Source: Anoplopoma fimbria
Lineage: Eukaryota; Chordata; Actinopteri; Perciformes; Anoplopomatidae
Assembly: GCF_027596085.1 (NCBI RefSeq)
Contig: NC_072465.1
Location: 8,928,053 to 8,992,052 of the forward strand
Length of the DNA: 64,000 bases
Direction of reading: 5' to 3'
Shown here: positions 11,201 through 21,609 of the stretch, piece by piece
Layout: every line of letters begins with the position of its first letter
Position numbering within the stretch: position 1 is the first letter of the stretch
Program-made: the position numbers and the translations under genes
Notes under the pieces: generated by a model
What the model was told of the DNA's origin: nothing
What the model saw: the letters and a program-made list of their open reading frames with translations, nothing else
Database searches by the model: none

Positions 11201-12915
11201 GCACAGATAAAAGCATAAAGAGAGGCAGAGCGGCTCCATTCTCTGCTTAGATAGACGTTACCTCACTATATCTTTACATAGCAAGTAGCTGTATGCTGCT
11301 AAAGGTAGTGCTCAACAATAACAGAGATTCCATGTAAGGACACCCTGACACACTATGGCGGCAAATATTTTATCTTTCACTGCAACAGTCACAAAGTAAA
11401 CAGGGGAAATATTTGTGCCTTTAACCATTTTGACAGATGACCCTACATTGGCACCCCCGCTTCGCTGAGGGACTGGCTCTATTTAAATGAATAAACTTTT
11501 TTTTTTCACGCAGGGCTACGACTGGTCTGCTTGCGGCGTTAGTTAAACCTGCAGTCCAGGACTTTTGTTTACCCCCTCTGGCTGTGAGAGTAATTACACA
11601 AACACTTTCGGTGCTCAAGCACAATGTGTAAGTGTGCAAAGACGCGATCCCAAAGGCCTGCCAGTGCATCGCAGATACATTCCAGATATCTAGCAGTCTG
11701 TCAGGGAGCTACAGCCAATGAGAACGCAAGACACAGGTTGAGGGGAGACCTGACGTAGGGGACCAAAGTTGTTGTTACAACTCGGGTGTTGGACGTGCAT
11801 GAATAAACATAACACATAACACAGCGACTGATCTACATAGGGGAAATAGATGATCTAATAAATAGTAGAGACATGTGGAAACATTCTGTAATGTGAAAAT
11901 GTGCGTCAAAATCAAGAAGTATTGCTACGCCCGTGTCACATTTTTGTCATTTTTTGTGACAAAACGTAGTTTGTATACCAGAGAACGATGTTGTAGTATG
12001 TGCCCCACTGTCTCCGGTCAGTCATGTATGTCAAGTGTGTTAAAACCACGATGACTTCAAGACTCCAGATTACAAGACAGCACGTTGTGTAATGTGAACA
12101 GTACAACGATGTGACCACTTTGACAGATGTGTAGTGTGACCTTAAGGGCAAAGTCCCACAACATCCTCGTCAGCTCTTACTCCCTTCTCTTCTTTCAGCG
12201 CTCTCCAATGATGGAAAGATAAACCAGTAATATTAGCGTTTGTCCTCGCAGAAGGTCGTATTCTATTTCTGACTTTAATGCTTCCTCTGAACGACGAGTC
12301 TCTTTCTCATCTGGCGCATCAACTCCAGAAACTTTTCTTGGACTCTTCTTAGGACTTACAGCCATAGCTTATGTTATACTCCAAGTGGCTGCTCCACTCT
12401 TTATGGTCTCTTTCCCCCCCACTTCCTGCCCTCTTAAGCTCTGGCTAGTTGACTTAAAACGCATCACTTCCTGTGCATCCGTTGCCACAGTCACCACAAC
12501 TCCTGACATACTGTGAAAAACTTCCCCTGGCAGCGATATGCTTGATATGCTTTTTGTTAACTTGTTTGGCTAGGGCTTTGATGTAACGTTTATTTATATG
12601 TGAAAGTCCTACACTGCAGCTTTAAGCTCAGAGAAACATTGTGGTTTGGGGTAAAATGACTCCTACGTAAAGGTTTAGGAAAGACCAAGGTCATGGTTGA
12701 CGCTGTCGTTCTCTCATCCACAGTAACACCAGACTGTACAGATCACAGTGGTTTTGTCTCTCTCCCTGTTTGAACTCCAGGTCAGCCATACATTTACTGA
12801 CTACGGCCCTGGATTGCGTTTCATCTCCTTTGAACATGGAGGACAAGACACCAAGTACTGGGACGGCTGGTTCGGAGTCCGAGTCACCGGGAGCTCTGTT
12901 ACAGTCCAGGTCTGA
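8266..12915 (+). CDS. FBA-domain protein without F-box (FBXO2/FBXO6/FBXO44-like)
   Basis: Coding exons: 8266-8302, 9213-9339, 10450-10542, 10627-10765, 12781-12915 (TGA 12913-12915), giving 176 aa with consistent phases. Family members FBXO2/6/44 are SCF ubiquitin-ligase substrate receptors that bind N-glycans of misfolded glycoproteins through the FBA domain. This protein starts MGKNLLKNPSGEEQLEFWEL, exactly where the FBA domain starts in those proteins. It continues through QWKVEDMP, YFATSFELCLKRQVINL, DWYCGRTDCGCTYQ, HTFTDYGPGLRF and EHGGQDTKYWDGWFG. The YW pair of the glycan-binding loop is kept; the following Lys of FBXO2 is Asp here. An in-frame TAA lies just before the ATG in the same exon and exon 1 is non-coding, so no F-box can be encoded upstream in this transcript. 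It might therefore bind glycoproteins without recruiting SKP1. The last donor (CAG|GTACAC) is weak, but the protein match across it is clear. NCCRP1 was considered; the sequence fits FBXO2 better. Confidence 0.9.
10870..12650. repeat. Repeat-rich insertion in the last intron of the FBA gene
   Basis: The ~2 kb intron between the last two coding exons looks like teleost non-autonomous transposon sequence: GTTTACCTGTGGGGGAACAG, CTTAGCTAGCCAGCTCAC, and a degraded stretch at 12181-12400 that hints at a disrupted ORF on the minus strand. I could not define terminal repeats. The call rests on resemblance to common fish repeats and on the unusual intron length. Confidence 0.4.
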
Positions 12916-13300
12916 ACGAGAGTAAAAAGAGAGAGAGGGGAGGGGAACCAAGTAGTTGAAGGTGGAGAACTAGAGTAATATAGAGACTCCAGGGTGGAGT
13001 GTAGGTTTCCAGGTTCCAAGAGGACCAGCTTCGCCTTGTGCACCTAGCTAACACCTGTGTTTATAATGCATAACGCTGTTCATGCTGTGGAAACATAATG
13101 CTGATATGAAGACTGTACTGAGAAAGAAAATGGAAGCAAGGCAGCTGTACTAACTTCAAAATATTAAAATGACTGCTTGCAACACAGATATGATCTGATA
13201 ATTACTACCTCTGCACGGTGACTTTCCCCAGTGTTAAACTAAATCCTGTGTTTGGTTGGGTGGAGGTGGTGTAACACTAAAATAGGAATTAAAATGATGA

Positions 13301-13306
13301 AATAAA
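13301..13306 (+). terminator. Poly(A) signal AATAAA for the FBA-domain gene
   Basis: This is the first canonical AATAAA after the TGA at 12915, giving a ~400-nt 3' UTR. Confidence 0.6.
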
Positions 13307-13344
13307 TCTTCAACCACATCGTTGCCTGTTACTTTCTTGCGAGT

Positions 13345-13560
13345 TGTGGTGCAAAGTGTCTAAGTACTTGAGTACAATTTTGAGGTACTTGTAGTTTACT
13401 CAAGTATTCCCATTTTATGCCACTTAATACTTCTAATAATGTGAAGTTCAAGTACCTCAAAATATACTTAGCTATTTTTACGACTGATTTAATATAAATA
13501 ACGTACTGCATATTACTGTACATACTCAATCAGTATGTACTGCATACTGCCTACTAAAAT
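13345..13560 (-). repeat. ACTCAAGTAC-type dispersed repeat copy
   Basis: AAGTACTTGAGTACAATTTT, TTTACTCAAGTATTCCCATT and TTTATGCCACTTAATACTTC belong to a very common teleost repeat. This copy is in the opposite orientation to the one at 36.9-37.06 kb, which reads ...TCAAGTAAAGAACCAGTACC. Confidence 0.65.
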
Positions 13561-14870
13561 AACAACTAAGTAAGCCATTACCAGCAGAATGCTCACACTA
13601 AAGTCAATTCAAGCAATGTGTCTTCTCTGCATCACATGACTGTTTGGATCAAGACATTTCCTATCCCAGCTGCCATGGATTGAAAATTAGTTATCACAAA
13701 TGTAAATCAACATTACCTCTTACACTTACTCTACATTTTTTTCTAGTATTTTGGGGGTGTATTTGCAACAAAGGTCCCAAGGCTGGAATTGAACTCATTG
13801 CAGTTATATGGCATGCAAAATTGAAAAATTGCAAATTAAAAAATATTTAATATTTTAGTTATATCTTTTTTCTACGTACATTATATATTTCAGCTTCGGC
13901 GAATTTCCTCTCAACTGTACCTTATTGTCATTGGCCAACATTCTAATTAATTTATCCGATGGTTAATTCTTTTAAATGTCCACATCGCAGTGTGCAGTAA
14001 ACTCACATCTCCTTCTTAGAAATTCCTGCTAATCCAGCATACAGCCGGGTATTTCTTGTGTTCACAAATTCCACACACTTTTGCTCATACTTTGTGTCAA
14101 CAGCATATTAGCATGCGATTTCAAAGGCAGCGTAAATCTATTGCCTTGTGCATGCTGGGAGGGTTCCCAACACTCCTACTCCTGCAATCACATTATCAGC
14201 TCACAGCCAATAATATAAACGCTGATAATGGTTTCAACTCATTAAACTTCCCTTTACTTAAAAATAAGAGTGCACTGTTACTCAAGATGACTTTTTTTCA
14301 AATCGTCCTTTTTAGCTGGATGTAAATTACCAGGATCATTTAAGCCTGAATTAGTTAAACCATGTTGGAAGAACAGGGCCAAGGAGTGACAAGGGAATTT
14401 AAGATTAGACATGTTTTACTTTAGTGCATGGAAAGAATGTAGAAATTGTCAAATAAAAACACATACTTTAAAAAAAATTCACTTTTATTTTTATTAAATC
14501 AAAATTGTATAACTTAAGTGCAAGTGGATGACAAACTTATGTCAGTATAAATATTTTACTGTCAAGATAATGTTCATAGTTAGCACTATTAATACTGGCA
14601 TATGAAGGGCACTGTGTACTTTAAAGCTACATTAAGCAATATTTATGACAACAACCTAAAACAACCTCTTGTTCTGCTGTTTGGAGTTGGAAGCCAAAAA
14701 AAAATGGCATACAAGCCGAGTTAAACCATTATATAAATTAAGTAAAGGGAATGTCCTTGACCTGATGTGTCTCTAGAAAATATGCAACTCTGCTAGTTGT
14801 TCCTGTTTGGACACATTTAACCAGCAATGCTTTCAGTTATAACATATAACAATACTCACTGGTATATTCC
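13560..14870. other. Intergenic, AT-rich, no gene seen
   Basis: This lies between two convergent genes, with no splice-flanked coding segment. AAGCTACATTAAGCAATATT at about 14625 resembles the start of a common fish repeat. Confidence 0.5.
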
Positions 14871-14872
14871 GG

Positions 14873-15000
14873 GCCCCGTTTCAGAAATTGGGATTAGTGA
14901 AACCCTGGAGATAGAGGTGACTAAAACTCTAGGTCTGTTACCGTGGTGATCCTAACCTGCTCGCTGGCAGGTTTTCTTTTAAGGAACCCCGACTTTCTCC
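14873..15000. mobile_element. Fragment of a GGGCCCCGTTTCAGAAA-type DNA transposon repeat
   Basis: GGGCCCCGTTTCAGAAATTG, GTGAAACCCTGGAGATAGAG and GTTACCGTGGTGATCCTAAC follow the order of a widespread teleost MITE. Only one end is recognisable. It overlaps the likely svbp 3' region. Confidence 0.5.
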
Positions 15001-15502
15001 GTCTCCTCCCTCTTACAGAGAAAGACACGCCGTTTTATTTATATCAAAGTGTGTATCAAGGTTTACTGTTACTCAGGACTATCTGAAGTAACCACTTTTA
15101 TGAGCTGAAACAAAGTTACTGAAGGCTGATGAGCCAAGATCCAAATCCATTTCTCCAATTTAAAATAATCTGTATTTAACTCGACACCTTTTTTATGTGC
15201 AAATCCTCAAACACATTACTACTGGATCAGATTGTGATCTTACAATCATGCCTTTATGTCTTTGATCTATACACTTTTTAAATCTCAAACAATACTTTTC
15301 ATCTTCAGTGTTTCATGTCAGGATTATTCAACTCAAGAGTTCAGGGTTAGGGTCAGACTGTAAACCATCAGGAGCAACGATTGTCTTATTGAACGTCCGT
15401 TTAAGTATAAGTGTCTGATTGTATGAAGGTCATAGTGTGCGTACATGGTGCTTTTGCAGGGTGACAGGTCCTGGTCCAGATGGAAAAGAAAGGCAGGTCT
15501 CA

Positions 15503-15834
15503 TCATTCTCCCTGTGACTGCATCTGTTTACAAAAGGCCTCAAACTGCTGCTGTTCCAACTCCGTCATCACCTTGTTCAAGGCATAAATCTGTTAATCAA
15601 GACGGGAAGACAGTGGACACAGTTGATTGATTATGAGAAGTATTTTGGCATATATTACATTTGGAACAGAAAATAGAATAAAATCTGTGCCAGCTTTAAA
15701 AAGTGCCTATGTAAGGTCACCTCTGCTCTCTGTCGCTGTTTGTGCTCTTGCTGTGCAGACTTCTGCCTGGCTCTGTCTCCTCTGGTCGGGGTAGAGTTCA
15801 GCTTTGGCTTGTCTTTACGGCAGGCAGGCTCCAT
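15503..15834 (-). CDS. svbp: Small vasohibin-binding protein
   Basis: SVBP is the small helical partner of vasohibin-1/2. The complex is the tubulin carboxypeptidase that removes the C-terminal tyrosine of alpha-tubulin, and SVBP also stabilises vasohibins and aids their secretion. Minus-strand exons: 15834-15721 (38 codons, ATG at 15834) and 15589-15503 (28 codons plus TGA). The acceptor is ...TTGATTAACAG and the donor GAG|GTGACC. The product is 66 aa, the same length as human SVBP. It starts MEPACRKDKPKLNSTPT and continues through QKSAQQEHKQRQRAE|IYALNKVMTELEQQQFEAFCKQMQSQGE, the helix that packs against vasohibin. The start exon extends to an acceptor at 15856, so the upstream exon is 5' UTR. 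A minus-strand AATAAA at 15039-15034 could end the message. It is convergent with the FBA-domain gene. Identity is very secure. Confidence 0.97.
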
Positions 15835-16369
15835 GGCAACGGTCCTCCAAACAAACTGGAGGGTTTAAGATTGACACAAAAAAATAAAGGATAATAATAA
15901 AAGATAATTTGGTCAATTTTACACTTATTGTCAGGTTAAAGAGTCTTTAATTATCTGTAAAAATACAAACAAACCAAAATGACACTGAGATAATTATAAA
16001 CCCGACATACTAGTCAGGGTCCAAGGCCTTTAATTTGAAAAACGTACTTTGCATATCGCTAGCATTCAGAAACGGTAAACGGTAACCTCTTTCTGTAAAC
16101 GGTTTTTTTACAGGTCATAAATCTTGTTCCATAACTAACTGCCCACGTTCAGTCAAGACACGTGTTTTCGTTTGACTGTGGGCTACTTGCAGAACGTTTT
16201 GGCTAACGTACAATTAGATTAAGCGTTAAGTTAAGTTAAGTTAAGAAACTCGCATAACGTTAGCCATTTTCCCGGTTAGCTAGCGCTAATGTTAGCTTGA
16301 AAGCTGTCGTTTACTTTTTATAGAGTAACATTCCAACCAACAATAAAAGGTTTTATTCCCGTTGATAGT

Positions 16370-16590
16370 GAACCTACCCGTGAAATATAAAACGGCGGAA
16401 AACAGTAATATAATTTGATTAACGTTGAGTTAGCCAGAAAGGTAGCTGTAGATGGTCACTAACCGACAGCTGTTCCCAAGGTGTCACCAATAAACAAATC
16501 CGACTTTCGCAAGGAAGGCTTACTTCAAAGGTTCCGGGTGTTTGACATAGTTTCCGCCTTACCGTCATCCGGCGCTGTTGTCTTCAAAAT
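16370..16590 (-). promoter_or_regulatory. svbp: Probable svbp 5' UTR exon and promoter
   Basis: On the minus strand two donor-like sites (GACG|GTAAGG near 16560 and GG|GTAGGT near 16378) lie upstream of the svbp start exon in CpG-containing sequence (CGCCGGATGACGG). No TATA box is seen. Exact TSS and exon borders are not determinable. Confidence 0.4.
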
Positions 16591-16599
16591 AATATATCA

Positions 16600-17560
16600 A
16601 TACACATAAGAAAAAAAGATAGAAGATAATAAAGAAATGAATGATCAATATAACTATCTGTATTTTTTTAACATGTCCTTCACTCACTCAAGTAATCTTA
16701 TCTCAAGTTATTTACATTTCATAATGTATACTCAAACATTCATGAAAAACATTCCTTCTTGTCCACAATATACAACTCAATGTACACATTCTAGATTTCC
16801 TTGCTTGTTTCTACCATTTAGCAAAACAAATGTTCTTTACAGACCACAACTAGCATCCAATGAAGTCATGCTTTTTAGCATTTATCCATTTTGTGTCAAA
16901 CGAGCATGGAGAGAAATCCCAGAGGAGCTTGTATTTTAATCTAAAATGACCAAACCATCATTGGTTTACCTTAGAAAATACAACAAAAAATGTTGCTGCT
17001 TCGTTACAATATAAATTAAATTGCACATAGGAGGTGGAAAACATCTCCTAGGTAGATATCTCAAAACCTTATCAATTCAAACTACAGTACTTTGCATAAG
17101 TAACAAAAAAGTGTTTTTGTGAGTTGGGTGAACTGAACCTTTGGAACAAATGTAGCCAGTCGGTTTGACAATCTATATGAATAACCAATTTATCATTCAG
17201 GATGAGTAATCTGCTGTCTATCTGTATATGCACCAAGGTGGAGGGTGGCCCCCAGAGGTCTCCCAACGAAAGCAGCAGCAGGACAGAGTGAAATTGTATC
17301 ATCCATCTACTACTACGTTCTAACTAGGTCTGACCACAAGATGTCGCTCTTGTCTAATAGTCCATTTATACTCATTAGAGTGTGCATGAGTTTGCATTAG
17401 CACAGATATTTCAGGATTCGTGATATCATTCAACATTGACCCCATGTGTGTATCTGACAGAGATGGTACATTTGGAAAGGAGAGTTTGACAGGAGAACAT
17501 TTAGATAATTAAACTGTTTTCTAAGTGTTTTCCCCCTATTTCCACTTTTGATTTAGACTC
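16600..17560. other. Intergenic sequence upstream of svbp, no gene seen
   Basis: This is AT-rich unique-looking sequence without splice-flanked coding segments or a clear repeat. Confidence 0.5.
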
Positions 17561-17564
17561 AGAT

Positions 17565-17566
<2 letters not shown>

Positions 17567-17630
<64 letters not shown>

Positions 17631-17637
17631 TACACAC
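17567..17637. repeat. (CA)n microsatellite
   Basis: This is a nearly pure CA run with a few interruptions at its right end. Confidence 0.97.
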
Positions 17638-18217
17638 TGTAACGACTCCCCTCAGGGCACCTCCTCAGTGCATAAATCAGCTGTGTGAGGAGTGAGCCTG
17701 ACATCAGCAGAGGGGTGGTCCAGAACACATTTATCACCTCAGAAACAAAAACAGTCATTACGAAGGGACAGAATCACTAAACACTCTCACATATGAAATG
17801 AGGTAAATCGTACCCCTCCGACCAAACTGCCTGACAACTCTGATAGTCTGATAGTTGTGAACTCCAGTCTGAATTTGTGCATGTGTGCCCTCTGGCAGTG
17901 CTATGCCACAGAGATTTATCACGCGGGCATACCAACGGTTTACCTGGATTTATCCTCCAACTACAGGAGAGTGCTCTCCCTCGAAATAATATCCTGCCAA
18001 AAACAACTTCTGCTGAACGCTGCAGACAACAGCCAGACCTGCTGCTCCATATGCGCAGCACCATAAAGCAAAAACACACACTTTTATAAAGCTGGGGAAT
18101 TAGCAGCAGAAGTTTAATGTGGTCCCTTAACTGCTTTTTGGTAAAAAAACACTTTTAAAAAGTTGAATATACAGGAATTTAAGTAATTTTGTCTGCTTTG
18201 CTGCTCTCTGTCAGCAT

Positions 18218-18680
18218 TTAAAGGGGACATGTCATGCTTATTTTCAAGTTCATACTTATATTTTCGTTTTCTACTAGAACATGTTTACATGCTTTAATGT
18301 TAAAAAACACATTATTTTTCTTATACTATCTGTCTGAATATACCTGTATTCACCCTCTGTCTGAAACGCTCTGTTTTATCGCCTGGTCTTTAAGTCTTTC
18401 TTCTGAAAAAAAAACCAGTCTGCTCTGATTGGTTGTCGAGAAAAATATGGTGCACCTTTGCAAAGGTAGCTCTCAAGCCAAGGATGGGGAGAAATACATT
18501 CTAATGAGTATGCATGTGACACAGGAAGAGGAGGCAAATCTGATTGTCTTGTTGAATCGCATGTTTTCTGATCTTGGCAGAAATTATTTCCCAGTTTGTT
18601 GGTTGGTATACACTCCAGATTACCAAATGTATGTGAGCAAGCAATAAAAAAGTCAGTTTTTCATTATATGTCCCCTTTAA
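18218..18680. mobile_element. MITE with TTAA flanks (piggyBac-like ends), complete copy
   Basis: The left end is TTAA|AGGGGACATGTCATG (TTAA 18218-18221). The right end, read inward, is TTAA|AGGGGACATATAATG (TTAA 18677-18680). Matching inverted ends next to TTAA at both borders define a 463-bp element with no transposase. TTAA duplication is the hallmark of piggyBac-type transposition. A partial inverted copy lies at 19648-19850. Confidence 0.8.
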
Positions 18681-18699
18681 TATAACACATAAGTTATTT

Positions 18700-19300
18700 C
18701 GCCTTAACAAAGTTCATGAAATCTTGTTCAAAGGAGGGAAAAAATCCTCAGGATGTAATTTATCTTATGTACAAAGTTAATATGAAAAACAAGACAGCAG
18801 ACAAACTGGGCAGACAGGATGTCATCATGGCTGTCAGAAAAGCCCACCACCCAGAGAAAATCCAAGGTGAAAGACGTCACAGTACTGACCACGCTGTTTG
18901 ATTGACAAGCTGCTTCTGAAAAAAGGCAAAGCACAAACACCCACAGTACTGACTGACCCAAATTTAGCAACAAATCACAGGAAAAAGGTGGTGCAGGTGA
19001 AACGAGAGACTACATGGCGCACATGGCATATTTGTGACTAAATAAACAAGTTAAAGTTGTGATCAAAAAACCTACTTGGGGCAAGAAATGGATTAGAAAC
19101 AGATCAGACATTCACACAGGTTGTAAACAGTTCAGCCAGATTATCTTAACCACTCTTTTTGTGAGTAGAAGGAAGAGAATATATTTAAATTGTGCCAAAT
19201 ATTCCTCATTGAACAGGAAAAATGTGTCGGCACAAAGATGTAAAGTACACTTAAGGTCAAAGGTGAACGAAGATGTTGGTCTGAAAATTAGATAAATTAA
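18700..19300. other. Non-coding, no gene seen
   Basis: This is AT-rich sequence without recognisable genes or clear repeats. Confidence 0.45.
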
Positions 19301-19329
19301 CTTTGTTAAGTCAAAATAACTTGCATGTT

Positions 19330-19640
19330 ATATTAATAAGGACATATACACTTTATATTTTTACTCTTGTATTTAATTTAATCTTTGTTGTTTTCATTAA
19401 CTTTCTCTAGTTTAGTTAAATATTTACTTATTTATTCACCTTACTCTTATTCGTATTCTATTCTATTTTGAATAGGTGTCAGTATTGCTTCCTTTACTCT
19501 GAATAATTGTTATTCTATTGTTCATATATGTTTATGTTTTTATTCAATTGTTGTTTGTTATTCTTCTGTTGTAATCTTTGATAAAATTTTGGCACAAGAA
19601 TTTCCTTTGAGATTAATAAAGTTCTATCTTATCTTTTTTT
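19330..19640 (+). mobile_element. 3' end of a non-LTR retroelement
   Basis: T-rich sequence ends in TTTGAGATTAATAAAGTTCT followed by ATCTTATCTTTT. An AATAAAG-type signal followed by short tail repeats is the usual LINE 3' end in fish. The body is absent, consistent with 5' truncation. The left border is unclear. Confidence 0.5.
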
Positions 19641-19647
19641 TTCTCTC

Positions 19648-19850
19648 AAGCCAATCAGAGCAGAATGGACGTGTCAGAATGGGGCTTAAAGAGACAGACG
19701 CCAAAAGACAGAGGATGAATACAGGTATATTCAGATGGACAGTATGAGAAAAATAGTGTGTTTTTTTAACATAAAGCATGTAAACATGTTCTAGTAGAAA
19801 CCCCAAATTCAAGTATGAACGTAAAAATGAGCATGATATTTCTCCTCTAA
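19648..19850 (-). mobile_element. Partial inverted copy of the TTAA-flanked MITE
   Basis: CCAATCAGAGCAGAATGG, ATACAGGTATATTCAGATGG, AAGCATGTAAACATGTTCTA and GAGCATGATATTTCTCCTCT are the reverse complement of the left half of the element at 18218-18680. The truncated end abuts the retroelement tail that stops near 19640. Confidence 0.75.
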
Positions 19851-20288
19851 CCAGTGGAAAAGGCAACCTGTTATTCAGTTTTAAAGGTCTGCCATCTGAC
19901 ATCGAATGTAGAGCAGAGGGAATTTGGGCAGACAGAGGAGGAAAAGGGATGAAAAGGTTAAGAAGTGAGGGAAGAGTAGACGGAGAGATGGTTAAAGTTT
20001 TATAGAGTGGCAGAGAGGGCCGGCGAGGGGAGGGATGAGGTGTGGAGAGACGGGCCAAGGAGACGGCAACGGCACAAGTGTGTGTTAGGGGCCTTGTTCT
20101 TCTAAATTAAACTCTCTCTCCGGGGGGAAGCGCAGCTCTGACTGCTCTTTCACACCAGCGGCCCTGAACACACAACTCACCACAACCTCCTAACCCTCGC
20201 TCGCCAGTCCACTGCCAAAAAACACACACGCATACAGCGGCGCGCACACACGTAAGCCTGGTGTGTACAAATCCCCATAGATATGTAC

Positions 20289-20299
20289 ATACACACACA

Positions 20300-20385
<86 letters not shown>
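20289..20385. repeat. (CA)n microsatellite
   Basis: About 95 bp of CA repeat with one AAA interruption. Confidence 0.97.
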
Positions 20386-20387
<2 letters not shown>

Positions 20388-20914
20388 CTTTCAGAACTAA
20401 AAATAAACAACCACGGTGACTGTGCCTAAAATAACTGGACATGCACACACACACTTTAGCTTACTCTACACGTGTACACAAAAGCCTTCACGAATGCGCA
20501 CACACACTCTGTTGCTCTCTTCGCACCTGAACCCCCAAAGACCTGCAGCAGCCAAAGCAAACAGCAAGCAGCAACCAGCAAAAAAAAGAGTAAAAGATAT
20601 GGACAGGATGTGACCTGACAAGCAAGGGTCATCGACACACAAACATGACCAAACACACACTCATGTCAGCTTGTATTTGAGGTTTTCTTTTTTGAAGCCG
20701 GGAAATGTTTTCAGAGTTTTATGTCTTCTTAACAACACTGTGCTACACATTAACAGTTACAGATAGCTGCCTGGTACAACAGAGGACCCGCTGAGATGAA
20801 GGCCCTGCTCAAGGGCACCTCAGCAGAATCTGCTATGGTGTGAAAGAGGATGTTAATGATGTGGTTATTCCTGAGCGCAAACATCCCAGGTATTTAATGG
20901 ATGGTCATGTGCAT

Positions 20915-21110
20915 GAGTTTCAAGTTTCAAGTCTGCCAGAGGAAATCCCAAATCGAGTCTTCTTCTTCAAACAGAGTTCATGTCAAGTCTCCATACTGTG
21001 AGATTAACCCTCATGTCAAGTCTCTAGTCTTTGAGGTCAAGTCCAAGTCAAGACTAAAGCCCTCATTGAGTCCAAGTCCAAGTCCAGTCACAAATAAGTG
21101 ACTTAGGGAG
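20915..21110. repeat. CAAGTC-rich dispersed repeat
   Basis: Many copies of CAAGTC/AAGTCC at short spacing (GAGGTCAAGTCCAAGTCAAG, GAGTCCAAGTCCAAGTCC) match a widespread teleost repeat. A related piece is at 21540-21605 (TTAAGTCAAAAGTCAAGTCT). Confidence 0.6.
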
Positions 21111-21609
21111 CCTAACAGTTACAATGACTAACCACTGCCCTTCAGAGACCTGGTTCATGATGCAAACTTCATTGCACAAAATCTTGCAAGGCATCACAGC
21201 CATAAACCTCAACGTCTTTAGAATTTAAAGACCCAACAGGAAAAACCCCAACACCCCAAATGGCTGGGTAAAGGAATGTCCAATCCCTTAGCCGTCAACT
21301 ACATGCCAAGGCCTGGTGATGAATTATAAGGTTAATCGAAGAAAGTTACAAATTGAGAATCAAGTCTTTTAGTAGGCAATATTTTAGTCAGACCTAAATA
21401 CTGCCTCTTAAAATGAAATGGCAATGAAACATTGTGATTTCAAAGTCCTTTCAATTCACAGGCCTCATAATCAAATATTCAGGTTGTGTGGCTTTGTAAG
21501 ACCTGCTAGCCACTGTCTTATTTTTTCTTTGTTCTGGGATTTAACTAGAAAAAAAAGTTGCTTTAAGTCAAAAGTCAAGTCTAGTCTTTACTCAGGATTC
21601 AAGTAAGCC

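Noticed and set aside
12181..12400. Possible minus-strand coding remnant in the last intron of the FBA gene
   Set aside because: Stops interrupt every frame I tried, so it is treated as repeat sequence, not a gene.
8266..12915. Calling the FBA-domain gene nccrp1
   Set aside because: NCCRP1 has a divergent first half of the FBA domain and an N-terminal proline-rich region. The motifs here (EHGGQDTKYWDGWFG, GRTDCGCTYQ) fit the FBXO2/6/44 group.
17857..18089. Overlapping frames of 69-70 codons with many Cys
   Set aside because: No family resemblance and no splice context; the overlap of three frames on both strands suggests chance.
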